Shown: positions 39,642 to 52,317 of the stretch, piece by piece
Position numbering within the stretch: the first letter of the stretch is position 1
Layout of the letters: every line of letters begins with the position of its first letter
Assembly: GCA_018873245.2 (NCBI GenBank)
Contig: JAEMBT020000009.1
Coordinates: 15,495,794-15,559,793, forward strand
Origin: Archegozetes longisetosus
Taxonomy: Eukaryota; Arthropoda; Arachnida; Sarcoptiformes; Trhypochthoniidae
Reading direction: 5' to 3'
DNA: 64,000 bases
Notes under the pieces: model-generated
Seen by the model: the letters and a program-made list of their open reading frames with translations, nothing else
Told to the model about the DNA's origin: nothing
The model's database searches: none
Program-made: the position numbers and the translations under genes

Positions 39642-40012
39642 TTATGCAATAAAAATTCTCATGAACATATAATGACGATTGCGTAAAGTTGAAAAATCGT
39701 TTGATGCAGCCTAATCCGGTTACTCGCAACTTTCAAATGTATATAAAATCAGTTGCTAATGGATGAATTTGCTAATACAGTTAGATCTCTTCTATTGAAC
39801 ACTGGTCGGACGAGGGATGTGTTTAAGTTAGAGAGGTATTTTACATCGAGAACTATTCAAATAATATAAACTCCAAAACGGCATATATATCAATGCATTT
39901 TTGACTTTATATACATTTGAAAGTTGCGAGTAACCGGATTAGACTGCATCAAACTATTTTTTCAACTTTACGCAATCGTCATTATATGTTCATGAGAATT
40001 TTTATTGCATAA
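39642..40012. mobile_element. 371-bp element with long terminal inverted repeats
   Basis: Arms of about 95-120 bp start TTATGCAATAAAAATTCTC and are mirrored at 40012. Comparison of the flanks of chemoreceptor copies 1 and 2 places its left edge exactly where their similarity stops (GTCGATAA). Partial relatives are at 38425-38583 and 43790-44030. Non-coding. Confidence 0.75.
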
Positions 40013-40207
40013 ATATATATTCTTTAAATGACTTCATTATATGTCGCATTAAGTCATTCAATTGATGATATATTATATATAATAAACGGCAAAAGTTTAT
40101 AGTAGATCACAATTAATTTTATTGATTGAATGGAGTTTGAGATTCAGTATATATTGTTAGAAAAAAGTGAATCATAATATATTTATACATGAATATATAT
40201 TTCATGA

Positions 40208-41461
40208 TTAAGTTTGAGTAAGATTAATAATGAGAATATAGTTTATTATCCAACTAGCGATATATAGATAGAACTGATAATTATTCATAGGAAATAAATC
40301 ATAACAATAGAAACCAATTTCAGGTCCGGATAACTTCTCAATGAATGCCGCAATTTTCAATCTCGCACCAGACGTAACATGTCTTCTAGCTAAAAATGCA
40401 TAGAGAAGTGGATGCGGATAATGTGCCTCTTTGGTAACTGCTGCAGATATATAACACGTTGCATAAATCAGTGAAAGAGAAAATATGGAAGCTAACAAAG
40501 CCACTATACTGGCAATAATATTAGTTTCAGGAGCGTGTAATATGTAAACTACCAGATTAAGTCCCGGTTTGGCGAAAAAATAGATCAGAAATAAAAAGTA
40601 TCTTAAAATTGAATTCAATTTTTCAGTCGACTGTGTGACAGAATTGTGAATTAATATTGAATTCATTAGGAGAGAGACATTTCCGAATCGAAGACTTTCT
40701 TCAAATTTAGTATTAATTTGCTTGAATTGGTATTTAAGATAAAGCGTTGATAAATACCAACTAACGAGTATTCCAATAGTTATAGAGTAGAAATTAAGCG
40801 ACCAAATCACAGTAATTATACCCCAAATAAACATATTAATTAATGAAAAATTCATATCTGGATCAAAGTATGCAAACATTGTTGCAACAATAATTACGCC
40901 AGCTACACTCACCGCTATCGGATACAAACTCTTTTCTAAAAATATTTTGGTAATTAATTTCGATAGCTTACAGAACCTCAAGCGATATTTAAAGATAAGC
41001 TGATTATTGTTCTTTCTATGTTTGATATCATGAAGAAATGAAATGACGTGAAAAGTCGATTTCATATCTGCATATTGGATGAGACTACCAACCAAAATTC
41101 CAAATGTAAGACAGCATATTGCTATTGCCATAGATATTAGTCTTGGATTACCAATTAAATAGCTGGCATCACTCATAACAGACCAAATCCATGAATTATT
41201 AATTATCGCAGATATTGTGAATCTCAAAAATATCAATGCGTTTATTATTTTCATCAAAGATATCATAATTATTCTCTTCTTAGGTCTATTTCCGTTCACA
41301 TAATCTTCAAACGTCGGTGAAACCAAAACGTAAAACTTTGCCAAAAATTTTTCCAATCTATTTAAACTTTTTCTTTCTTCTATATTCCTGTGCATAAAAT
41401 CGTTGAATCTTTTTTTAACTTTGATTCGACAAACAAGATTTTCAAATTTGAATCTATTCAT
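40208..41461 (-). CDS. Gustatory-receptor-like seven-TM chemoreceptor, intact
   Basis: A single-exon frame of 417 aa with about seven hydrophobic segments: roughly 65-87, 106-130, 177-199, 208-237, 278-306, 311-340 and 395-415. The N-terminus is basic (RIKVKKRF, NRPKKR), which fits the inside N-terminus of the arthropod gustatory receptor (7tm_7) family. The C-terminal part (IEKLSGPEIGFYCYDLF) is the likely family signature. Such proteins form ligand-gated cation channels in sensory-neuron membranes. It is the only one of three adjacent minus-strand copies without disabling changes. The start is supported by conservation of the first residues in all copies (MDRLNVENL, MNRFKFENL). TTTATT at 40118-40123 could be its polyadenylation signal. 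Family call is moderate, gene reality strong. Confidence 0.8.
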   Translation of the reverse strand: MNRFKFENLVCRIKVKKRFNDFMHRNIEERKSLNRLEKFLAKFYVLVSPTFEDYVNGNRPKKRIIMISLMKIINALIFLRFTISAIINNSWIWSVMSDASYLIGNPRLISMAIAICCLTFGILVGSLIQYADMKSTFHVISFLHDIKHRKNNNQLIFKYRLRFCKLSKLITKIFLEKSLYPIAVSVAGVIIVATMFAYFDPDMNFSLINMFIWGIITVIWSLNFYSITIGILVSWYLSTLYLKYQFKQINTKFEESLRFGNVSLLMNSILIHNSVTQSTEKLNSILRYFLFLIYFFAKPGLNLVVYILHAPETNIIASIVALLASIFSLSLIYATCYISAAVTKEAHYPHPLLYAFLARRHVTSGARLKIAAFIEKLSGPEIGFYCYDLFPMNNYQFYLYIASWIINYILIINLTQT

Positions 41462-42039
41462 ACTTTTGGCGATTAAACAGAATTTTAAACAGGATATTTC
41501 GTTAGTTATTTATTGGATGTTGTCTTCAGTGACTTGATTTTCAAATAATGGCTCAACTTTTGCAGTCATTATTTAATTCTGAATAAAAGTAGTTTTATCT
41601 CATGATCTCTTTATATTGAGAAATCATTGATGAAATCGATCACGAAAGTATCATAAGCTTATTAAAATATGGTTATTAGGATCATAATGACGTGATTAAT
41701 AGAGGTTTGATTGAGTACCGAAATGCGTGAAAATAGGTTTTAAATTTTCAGTTTTAATTAGAAATTTGATCTCATTTTTGTAAATGATTGGTAGTTAGGG
41801 GTCCTCTAGTTTATCTTCAACAAAGAAAATAGAAAAGTTCTACAATCTGTCGATAATTTTTCCCACAACCCACAAAACATCAGAAAACTTGGAGAATAAT
41901 AATTACAATACTTTCCGGTGAATACTACTTCTCGATTATAGCTATTGAATCAGGGAATCATTCACTCATTTAAATCAAGATATAAGACTTATTATGTTAT
42001 ATATTCAATAGCGAAAATCATACTATATTTATAGACTGA

Positions 42040-42575
42040 TCAAAATCTAGAGAAAGCTCGAGAATTACACAAAGTAATCAAAAAGTTGATTCAGCCAGTT
42101 AACTTGAAAGATACTATTAATTGGATTGCTAATTGTTGGGATGATATAACTTCTTCTGTGATCTCTAACTGTTTTTTAATTTAGGATTCAGTATAGAAAC
42201 TGAAGTGGTTATAGATAAAAAATTACTAGAGATGACAGAATTGAACAAAGCTCATAGCTTCAACAAAATGTAAGTGAAGATTTGACGACTTCCAGCAAAT
42301 TTACCGAATTTGAAAATTAATTCAAAGCATGTAGCAATAATTGGAAACATGACTTAATAAACGAGGTGCAAACATATAAAATCAGTTATATCGATAATAT
42401 CGAAGAAATACATTTATATGATTATGATTCTAGTCAAGAATCTCATAACGAAACTCAAGATATGGCATTCATGAATCAAGCTAGTCTGAAAATGGCATCA
42501 GAAATGACAGAAAAGCTAGAAAATTATGTGATTAAAGAAACACCACAAAGTAGAACCGGAAAGTTGGTGTTATGA
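42040..42575 (+). pseudogene. pogo/Tigger-type transposase C-terminal relic
   Basis: Frame reading about 42060-42170 gives INWIANCWDDITSSVISNCF, close to the end of the DDE domain of pogo/Tigger-type transposases. Several stops follow; then an acidic open tail (42366-42575) resembles their C-terminal region. It ends at the fold-back element beginning at 42554. No ends of a complete element were found. Confidence 0.5.
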
Positions 42576-43539
42576 ATGGGCAGGGCGATTTGAGACCATT
42601 AATATAACCCCTTTGATGGTCTCATATTATAGTCAAATATAAATTATAAATTATCCATTGTCTAGGAGATAATGAATTTTTTGTGACTTTTTTATAATGG
42701 AGCCTATGAAGGAATTGAAGTTTTCAAAAACATATTTGACTCCCTGTGACAATTAGTATACGATTAAACTTCTAATATACGAGGGTGAAAGCTTAAAGTT
42801 AATTTTGTGAAATTTTCATGTTGGGATTCGACTTTTAACACAGCGAACTGACAATGTAAACTTATCCGTATATTCCAACAAAATTCCAAGGGCACAAATG
42901 GTTTTTAAACATTTCTGAGATAAATCACATAGAAATCATTCTAAAATCCAGTAACTCAAAATAATATCGAATTTTATATAAGAAACTCATCAAAAAATGA
43001 ATATTTATGAGATTGTTATTCATGCGGTTTAGCATATTCAAGATACCATATATTGTTTTTAAAAATAACTATGAAAAACTTCATAGTAATTATTTAAGTA
43101 TAAGAGCGTTTTATATTTCGATTAACAAAGTTATTTAGTTCTTAAAAGATTTCTATGTGATTTCTTTCAGAAGCGTTTAAAAATCATTAGTGTCCTTTGA
43201 ATTTTGTTGGAATATACGGATAAGTTTACATTGTCACTTCGCTGTGTTAAAGATCGAATCCCAACATGAAACTTTCCCAAATTTAACTTTAAGCTTTCAC
43301 TCTTGTATATTAAAGTTTTATCGTTATATTAATTGCTACAGGGAGTCAAATGATTTTTTGAAAACTTCAATTCCTCCATAGGCTCCATTATAAAAAAAAT
43401 TCACAAAAAATTCATTATCCCCAAGACAATAGATAATTTACAATTTATAATATAATTGGCTATAATATGAAACCATCAAAAGGGGTTATATTGATGGTCT
43501 CAGATCGCCTTGCCCACTCATAACACAAACTTTCCGGTT
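42554..43539. mobile_element. 986-bp fold-back element
   Basis: Arms of about 350-390 bp start AACCGGAAAGTT (left) and are mirrored at the right end. Pairing continues nearly to the centre with scattered mismatches. No clear target duplication. ORFs inside (43190-43381) follow from the arms and are not genes. Confidence 0.85.
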
Positions 43540-43789
43540 TTCCTTTTGTCATTTGAATAAAGTCAAAAATGTATTGATATTAAAAGTCGTGGAATAAATT
43601 CATTACGATCTTCCATTACTGACTATTTCACTAGCTTGCTCAATAGATATTTGCTCAAAATTACTTAAGACTTTCAAATAGTGAGATTTGTGATGAGATT
43701 AGTTTAATTTTTATAAAATAAACTTTTAAATAAATACCAGGAGAACTCAGTTTGAAATGTTAATCAACTAAATATACCGCTTTGGACTT

Positions 43790-44030
43790 TACATTATTTG
43801 AATAACTCTTGATGTAAAATAGCCCTCTAACTTAAACACAATCCCTCGTCCGACCAGTGTTCAATATAAGAGATTTAACTGTATTAGCAAATTCATTCAT
43901 TAGCTGCTCATTTAAATGCATTGACAGGTTGCCAGTAATCGGATTTTACTGTATCAAACGATTTTTCAACTTTTTTCACATAAGTCAATGTCTACTCATT
44001 AAAATTTTTTATCACACGAGTGAACTTTAT
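43790..44030. mobile_element. Partial copy of the TTATGCAATAAAAATTC element
   Basis: Matches inner and right parts of 39642-40012 (CCCTCGTCCGACCAGTGTTC is the complement of a segment at 39803-39825). Confidence 0.6.
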
Positions 44031-44179
44031 TTAAATGATTTTGGTATGTGTCCGATAAAATCATTCCATTGATGATATATTATATTTGTAATAAATCGCA
44101 AAGATTTAAAGCAAACATCAATTATTTTTATTGGTTGAATAAAATGTGAAACTCAGTACCAAAAACATAATTTTTTAGA

Positions 44180-44876
44180 AGGAAAATCTACTGTTTTCGG
44201 GTCGGGGATCGGGAAGTAAAAGATTCATTTTCGGGAATATATATATATTTTTGAATAATATGCTTACTTTTTTTTCCATAAAACAACACTATTTAATAGT
44301 ATTCGTAACCTAAACACAAAATTTATATTTAAGATAGGAGTTAAAGTCATAAGCAGTAATTCAGCTATCAATTAAAAAAATATTGAATTATAAGCATTCT
44401 CATGAGATTTTCTTGACTGAAACCAGTTCTTCGATCAGTTAGAAGTGGTTTTTATTTGGAAAAATATCAATTTTAAATTCTTTATATTTATTAACATTTT
44501 TATTCATATTTAATGATTTCCACAAAATTAAAACAAATAACAATGCATTAAATCAAAACTCATTTAATATTTGATACTAAGTCTAATACTTTGAATGATA
44601 GGGGGAGGAAGTGATTAAACTGATTAAAAATGCATTTTCGCTTAAATAACATATAGAATCTTTAATTTTCGGGGCAAAATCTTTAAATTCGAGAAAATCG
44701 AGAAATTTTTCTTATTTTAATCATTTTCGGTAAATTCGGTAATGAAATCAAGGTATATTTTAAGTGTAATAAGCGTTAGAAAAACTCGTATGATAGATTT
44801 CTAAGTATATCTTAATTTTTTAATTCGGTATTTCCCCGAAAAATTGTCTCTGCTCATTACTGATTGATGATAAATA
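44180..44876. mobile_element. About 700-bp insertion in the 3' flank of copy 3
   Basis: The 3' flanks of chemoreceptor copies 2 (40080-40207) and 3 (44080-44180 plus 44877-44919) align only if this block is removed. It is rich in TTTTCGGG/CCCCGAAA near its ends. No coding sequence or certain terminal repeat; class unknown. Confidence 0.55.
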
Positions 44877-44919
44877 AGTGAATTATAATATTCTTATAAA
44901 TAAATATATGATATCATGA

Positions 44920-46173
44920 CTAAGTTTGAATAAGATTAATAATGAGAAAATAGTTTAATATCCAACCAGCGACATATAGATAGAACTCATAATTATTCAT
45001 AGGAAAAAAATCATAACAATAGAAACCAATTTCAGGTCCGGATAACTTCTCAATGAATGCCGCAATTTTCACTCTTGCACCAATTGTAACACGTCTTCTA
45101 GCCAAGAATGTATAAAGAAGTGGATACGGACTATGTGCCGCTTTAGAAACTGCTGCAGATATATAACACAACGCATAAATGAGGAAAACTAAAAATATGA
45201 AAACTAACAAAGCTACCATACGCCCAAAAATATTAGTTTCGGGAGCGTGTGATAAGTAAACCATCAGATTGAGTATTGGTTTAACAAAAAAATAAATCAA
45301 AAATAAAAAGTATTTTAAAGTTGAATTCAATTTTTCAGTCGATTGTGTAACAGAATTATGAATTAAGATTGCATTCATTAGGAGAGGAACATTTCCGAAC
45401 TGAAGGCTTTCTTCAATTTGATCATTAATTTGATTAAATTGATATTTAAGATAAAGTGTTGATAAATACCAATAAACGAATTCTCCAACAGCTATCGAGT
45501 AGACGTTAATCAACCAAATCACAGTAATTATACCCCATATAAACATATTAATTAATGAAAAATTCATATCTGGATCAAAGTATGCAACGATTGTTGCACC
45601 AAAAAATAGACAAACTATACTCATAACTATTGGATACAAACTCTTTTCTAAAAATAATTCTGTAATTAATTTCGATTGCATACAGAACTTCAAACGATAT
45701 TTGGGGATAAGTTGATTATTATTCCTTCTATTTTTGATACCATGAAGAAATGAAATGATATGAAAAGTGGATTTCATGTCCATATACTGAATGAGACCTC
45801 CAATCAGAATCCCTGGTATAAGAGCACTCATTCCTAACAGTATAGATATAAGTCTTGGATTACCCAATAAATAGCTGGCATCACTCATAACAGACCAAAT
45901 TCATGAATTATTAATTATCGCAGATATTGTGTATCTCAACAATATCAATGCGTTTATTATTTTCATCAAAGATGTTACAATTACCCTCTTCTTAGGTCTA
46001 TTTCCGTTGACATAATCTTCAAATGTTGGAGAAACTAAAACGTAAAACTTTGCCAAAAATTTTTCTAATTTGTTCAAACTTTTTCTTTCTTCTATATTCC
46101 TGTGCATAAACTCGTTGAATCTTTTTTTAACTTTGATTCGAAAAACAAGATTTTCTACGTTTAATCTATCCAT
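44920..46173 (-). pseudogene. Gustatory-receptor-like gene, copy 3, one nonsense codon
   Basis: Full-length homologue of the 417-aa gene with the same start (46173) and stop. The only disabling change I can find is TGA for a Trp codon after IINNS (about 45899-45901), where the intact gene has TGG. Everything downstream stays in frame for 322 codons, including IEKLSGPEIGFYCYDFF. Either it is a very young pseudogene, a segregating null allele, or readthrough occurs. The 5' flank (46174-46560) is shared with the other copies. Confidence 0.85.
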
Positions 46174-46560
46174 GTTTTTAGCGATTAAGCAGAATTGTTA
46201 AACAAGATTTTTCGTTAGTCATTTATTTGATATTCTTTACAATGGCTTGATTTTCAAATAATAGTTCAACTTTCACAGTCACTATTTAATTCTAAATAAA
46301 AGTTATTCGATTTCACGATCTCTATCTATTCAGAAATAATTAATGAAACCAACCATGAAATTTTCAAAAGCTTTTAAAAAATGGTTGTTTGCACGATAAT
46401 GAAGTGATTAATAGAGGCTTGATTTAGTACCGAAATGCATAAAAAATATTTTCAAATTTTTAGTTTTAATTAGAAAATACGACCTGATTTCTGTAAATGA
46501 TTTGTAGTTAAGAGTTCTCTATTTTGTTTTCACTTTAGTTTCGAATAAAAAGTCTTTTTA

Positions 46561-48140
46561 TTCAGTCAAGGTGATTTGGATTTAAAAACCGACTCTAATA
46601 ATCAATCAGAATCAGTGAGAACAGATTTTATTAAATGTATATATTCTTGACATCATAAATATTACCCAATGAGTGATACGCTTTGAAATATGCCATGAAG
46701 TGGGGCGAGAAATGTCTTAAACAATTGCATTATTCTGATGGTGGATCTACTATAGACGGACTATTAGGTGGCTACGATAAAAGGGTGGAGCTAAATCTAA
46801 CTTAATTTTAAAAATTGAACTGAGTGAATTTTGGAGCAGTAAGGTTAGTGATTGATTGAAACGGGTTGGGTTTGGTTTTAGTGAAAAACGACGGTTTGGG
46901 TGGGTTAGAGTTGGCGAAAAAATTTCACGGTTGTGTTCGGTTTCTCATACAAATTCTTGTTGAAGTGCATCAAAGATCAAGCTTTAAATAACTGGTGCAA
47001 CATATTTATGATTAGGTCTTTATCTTTTAGATATAGAAATAATCAGCTCTTGTAATTTGATGCGCGTAACAATAAATATTCAAATACTTAAAATAACGAA
47101 AACAAATAAAAAAATTTTTGAAAAGTTAATATGTAATGCATCCAAACATGATACATAAAAGAGTAAATATCCAACAATAAATGGTTTTTTCGATTGAAAT
47201 AAAGTGAAATAAATAGTTTCAAATAAAACGCGTGTAGCCTGTTTTTGAAGAAGTGCTTAGCGAATAGGCCTTTAATATGCGGTATTCTTCTAATATTTGA
47301 TCTGAAATAAAGTCGTGATCTGAACATAATATGACTTTAATATATAATCGAAATGAGTCGAAACTATATATAAGATTCAAATTTCGAATTTATTGAAAAA
47401 TGTTTATTAAAAAATGCTGTTTAAGAAATCAAGAGTTCGCTAATATCTTCGGTTAGGCACATTAAAGTACTATTTCGCAGGTTAACTAAACGCCACCGAA
47501 TCTCAATTAAATGTTGGAGCAGTAATTTTGGAATATTTCCGTTCAATTTTCTGATGATCTGATGGCAAAAGTTTACGATCTTTAAGAAATTAAACAGTTG
47601 CTTCCTCAGTTGATGTAATTTGATAACAATTTTGAGCTAACATTTTGATACTACTTAACTAACTAACAAATGTTAAGACTGGGTATAAATGCAATACTTT
47701 AACTTATGAATAGGTTATTAATTGATTGAAAATTTTTATTAGGTCATTTATTATTCATGTAATGTTATATTGCATGTCAAAGTTTAGAAAGTATCACAGA
47801 TCACATATTGGAAGAATGTGTATTAAAAGCTTTTCTATATTAAATTCAATATAGAAACTATTTTTAATGCATAGTAAACGGCCCATTCGCTAAGTACTCC
47901 TTCAAAAACAGGCTACATGTGCTTTTGTAATCAGTAACTGTATCGATTAGTAGCTTATTGAGTGTTTCAGCTATAATAAATCTATAAGTCGCCTATTCAA
48001 ACAAATAAGTTATAGTTTATAAAATTCATTGGACTACGTTTTATATAAAGAAGACGAATTTAATTGAAAACTAATAAAATATCCAATTATCTTTCATGAA
48101 ATAGTTAATAAATTTTTAAGTTATTGGTCTTAATTTGGGT
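46561..48140. other. Non-coding stretch with a spaced inverted repeat
   Basis: Arms of about 55-60 bp at 47220-47275 and 47877-47935 (GTAGCCTGTTTTTGAAG and its complement) lie 600 bp apart and may bound a non-autonomous element. A 38-codon frame ending near 46804 (YAMKWGEKCLKQL) is unrecognised. Confidence 0.5.
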
Positions 48141-48323
48141 TTTTAAATGACTTCTATGTCAAGTGATATACAAGTTTTATCAAAAGAAACTGAAGAAATT
48201 AATGATAAAAATCCGATTATCATTTTATTGCGCAATAACAGTCAGAGGTTGAGTCTAATAAAAAGGGACAAAGTGATGCATGGAAAAGTTTAATCGATTA
48301 TTATTTGATGGAAAAGAAACTAA

Positions 48324-48581
48324 GGAATCACTGGGGTGTAGTGCCGAACCTTGGGGCGGAGGTCCCAGGTTCGAACTTCGTAGTCGTTATACTTTGACGG
48401 CGACATGCTGGCCCCATGTCCTCGGTTATAACCGCCTTTGGCCCGACGTACATGCCCCGCCCGACCGCCTCGAAAAACTCTTTGCAAATGGGGTTCGAGT
48501 GAGTCTCCCGAAGGGGAGTTGGGCCCGCATTAGTCTCCCGTAAGGGAGAGAAACTCACAACACAAAAATGATGATGAGGAA
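48324..48581 (+). mobile_element. tRNA-derived SINE inserted in the hAT relic
   Basis: A 258-bp GC-rich block in AT-rich surroundings. GGTTCGAACTTC near 48369 fits a pol III B box and TGTAGTGCCGAACC upstream is a possible A box. AAGAAACTAA (48314-48323) and GAGAAACTAA (48582-48591) are target-site duplications differing at one base. Removing the block rejoins the zinc-finger reading. The ORFs crossing it on both strands are by-products of its composition. Confidence 0.75.
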
Positions 48582-49057
48582 GAGAAACTAAATTCATGAA
48601 ATGTTTGAACTGCTCTGAAATCCACTCATATACTACGAATGTTGGAACAAGTTGTCTTAGATATGTTTGCAGTAAATCTGTTAAAGAACAACCAACTATT
48701 GATATGATGTTTAAAAACTTATCTCAAGGGAAATAATATTTGGCCGATATTTTTATACTATTGATACGTTGCCTTTTAATTTCATTGAAGATAAAGGCTT
48801 TAAAATGATGGCTAAAGAACGTGTCAGAATTGGTACAAAATATGGGGCATTTGTAGATATAGACAAAATAACGTCTGTGGCCACTACTGTTTCAAGATAA
48901 AATGAGCCTGATTATTTGAAATACAAGAAATAAATCATTGAAGAAGTTAAAGAGATCGATTTTTTGGTGTCACATCTAATCATTGGACTCACAATCAAAC
49001 TAAGAACAACTACTTATCTATGACAATACAGTACATCTAATCTGATATACTAATAAC

Positions 49058-49660
49058 TAGGGGTGACATAAATATGTAAAATGCATATTTGCATAAAAAG
49101 GAATATTTAAGGGTTTATGGGACATAAAAACATAAATGCATGAAATGGAATATTTTAAATAATTTGATCAGTTTATCTAAATTTTATGAAGCTTTGAGCA
49201 AAATCTTTGGACATAAAACACTTAAATTAATCTCTGAGTTGTTAAACGGATAGAATTTATCGCTGGAAGAGCTGAATAATAGAGAATTCTCAAAATTTTT
49301 GCTTCCATTCCCATAAAAGATGGGATTGGGATTCACATTTTCATCTCTATTGGATAAAAACTTATAAGCTGATGATACTGGGTATCTCAAGTGTGCAACA
49401 GTAACTCAATATAATGTTGAGAGAATCTTCAGTGGGCATAAAAATATATAGACTAAAATTTACAAGTGAAAACCTAAAGATGTACGTTGTAGTTAAATGC
49501 AACAAGAATAATTTCTAATCTTATTAATTAGATATATTTTGTATCATATTGTCTTTTTTGTGTTCCTTCTAATGCATATTTAAGTGCCTATTTCGCAAGT
49601 TTTAAAGGCATATTTGCATACATATTTCTGAAAAATAAAAGCATATTTTTGTCACCCCTA
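49058..49660 (+). mobile_element. Deleted hAT element with perfect 8-bp target duplication
   Basis: A 603-bp element with ends TAGGGGTGACA and its near complement (TTGTCACCCCTA). CTAATAAC lies at 49050-49057 and 49661-49668, a perfect 8-bp duplication. Inside, YNVERIFSGHKNI near 49415 is a remnant of the hAT C-terminal dimerisation domain, so this is a deletion derivative of a coding element, nested in the older hAT relic. Confidence 0.88.
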
Positions 49661-50150
49661 CTAATAACACGAGTAGTCTGCATAAAAGAAGTTAATGATA
49701 AGACAAGTGAAACAGCATTGAATAATATAATAGAAGTGCTTAAAAAAATATTCAATTAATCCTGAAATGTGTTTTCGTGACTGATAATGCAAGTGCAATG
49801 AAGTCAGCATTTAAAAATTATACATGGATTGATTGTTCTTTCCATAAGCTTAATTTAGTACAAAACGTGCATTCGAAGTATCAATGATCCCTATAATTTC
49901 TAACTTGTTATTACATACAAAAGAATTAGTGACATTTTATCGTCAATCAGAGTTCGTTTTACTAATATTTGTTTCAAGCTTCTAGTATTCTATTTGTTTT
50001 CTAATAATTTTTAATTATTGACAATAGTTTTGAGAATAAATTGGATAAAGCGTTACAGCGAGCTGTTGATATGCTTTGGGATACAAGATATGATATGTTA
50101 AAATCAATTCACATTAGTTACGATCAATTGTAATCTTTTTCTCGCGTGAA

Positions 50151-51539
50151 AAGTTCAAATCAAACTCAGAATAAGACAATCAAAGAACTATAGAGTCATA
50201 TGAACGCCCAGATAATAAAATGCCTATTTCGAGTTAACCTCTTTTTCGGAGTTTGTTTTAAACATTGAGCTCACCGCATACTTTATTCTTGTAATAAAAT
50301 TCAATATATGTTTCAATGGAAAAATTTATACATAATGTTTGAAAAAGTCTTGATCACAATAGAGTCTAATGCTAATCAAATCTAACTTTAAGAGAATGCA
50401 CAATCAATTAGTATTATGTGCATTATGAACAGTACAACATTGACGAGCAATACATAACATTATCAAAACTTTAGTTTTTGTCTACATTAACAAAGTATTA
50501 ATCAAGTGTTTTGTTAGAATTTAAAATGTTTAATCCAATTGATAATAAATTGATTCATTTATCTAATGGCTTGCTAAATAAGAGAACTCCTCTTATTCTA
50601 ATTAATAGTAAAATTAATAAGAAATGAGCGAAAAGGGAAGAAACATCTTTCACATCAAATATTATGTAAACAAAGTCTATTAAGAAATTCAGTCAGTATT
50701 CAATTAGATATCATTAACAGATGCATTGCTTAATTGACTAACGATTAAACTTCATAAGGGAAATAAGTACATACAAAAAAGTGGTAAAACATTAAGTGTA
50801 AAGAGTTTTCAAAAGTGAGAGTTTATTGTAATTTTATATTGATATTTTATCTAAATCTAATTGTAATTCTGGAGAATCAGATTATTTTGATCAATCTGAT
50901 CTAGAGTATGTTCAATTACACGTTATAAATAATAAATTTTATATTTCAGTTTCAATGAGATTAGTTTTTATAAATATTTTCGAAACGTAACTTGAAGTGC
51001 GTTTTACTTGTTTCAAAACTTTGAGGTATAGGTTTTATTATCGGAACGTTCAAGTGTTGAGCACTGACGGAGATCTACTAAAATCTTTGACTTTTAATGA
51101 CTGAAAGAATTGAGAGAAAAACTTTACGGTGAGAAATTACTTACTATTAATTTAGTTTTGTCGTATAAACAATACTCAAGCAATCTCAAGAACACTTTGA
51201 ATCAGAATATGAAGAGCTTAATATTCTCAAGAAATACTTAAAATATAGTAAACATAAATTTCAAAAGAATTAAAAAAAAACTAATCCCTTCTGATTCCTC
51301 CCTATTAAGTTTAAGAAAATATATATTTTGTGTACTTGCACTCCACCGATAGTTTAAAAATGAGCATTGCATTGAATTTCAGGCAAAACAACTTTATCAA
51401 GATTTTACTGTTCTGTTAATAAGTTAAGAGGAGACAAATCACAATAGTTTTTATTATTCAATTTATGATTAAGAAATTTCACCAGAAAGTCTTTATAGTT
51501 GCTTTAGCGAGTTTTTCTCGTATGTTTTTTTGAGAAATT
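50151..51539. other. Non-coding stretch
   Basis: No gene or clear repeat recognised; it may hold eroded 3' parts of the hAT relic. Confidence 0.45.
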
Positions 51540-51579
51540 TTATTTACGGTCATACATTATGTTAGCTTTGTGATATCTT

Positions 51580-51743
51580 TCAAACATTTCTTGAATCCAC
51601 CAGAAATCGATTATCACGCGATTTTTTAACCAAAATACAGTAGCATGACTAGTTCTCGTCGTTTTCATAAATATTTCTATATATCTAACCCCATTGTTAA
51701 TCAAAAGTTGAAATCTTTTACGCTTTGTCCGTTGATTAATCAT
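51580..51743 (-). pseudogene. Tc1-like transposase N-terminus, fragment
   Basis: The minus strand from ATG at 51743 reads RKRFQLLINNGVRYIEI and ATVFWLKNR, closely similar to the Tc1-type N-terminus at 59273. Similarity ends near 51580. It lies downstream of the secreted-protein gene, as does the other copy, so it was duplicated with that gene. Confidence 0.6.
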
Positions 51744-52317
51744 TTATAGCGCAAAGATATGCGTATTTTCTTTGTAACATTAATTGAATGAATGAAGTAT
51801 TTAATCATTATTCTCAGAAGATCTTAAGCTATATTTGATATAAAACTTCTTCAGGTGCGAAGAAGATTTTAAAAGTTATTATGCATAATGCAAAGACATA
51901 CAGAGTCTCAAATTTTTTGCTCCTAATTGTATAATGAAGGCAAGTACTGCACCATCGGTTTCAACTATCAATCAGTTCTCCGAATCTACTGTATATTCAA
52001 ATTCAAAAAAGCGCTGAACTGAACATTTAATAATATAATATAAGATATGAACCCATTTTTACACGTTTTACGCTAAAATTTAATGAAAATGTAAAAATTG
52101 TTTATTTATATAGAAATCTGAATCCCAACTCTTAATTTCACTTTACTTTTATCTAACAGTCTGAATGTCATATTTATTATAAAAATAGATTTTAAATTTT
52201 ACTTAGCCTATTAGTAATAATTTTTAGATTGATATACTTTTCAAATTCAATTATTTTCGTTAAAAGTGCAGTAGAGTCAATAAGTGATTGATAAAATCAA
52301 TGAATTGACAACTTATT

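Larger units (their letters stand above)
48147..50150 (+). pseudogene. hAT transposase relic with BED-type zinc finger
   Basis: Pieces in order on the plus strand match hAT transposases: a BED-like zinc finger (KCLNCSEIHSYTTN near 48598), LPFNFIEDKGFKMM near 48770, VFVTDNASAMKSAFKN near 49783 and LQRAVDMLWDTRYDMLKSIH near 50055. Frames change repeatedly and stops are present. It is interrupted by a SINE (48324-48581) and a second hAT element (49058-49660). The dimerisation domain was not found. Confidence 0.75.

Noticed and set aside
48350-48400. Functional tRNA gene
   Set aside because: A B box is present but no full cloverleaf can be formed, and target duplications show a retroposed element.
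48280-48597. Overlapping ORFs on both strands with unusual composition
   Set aside because: They cross the GC-rich SINE, whose ends are set by target duplications inside the hAT relic.
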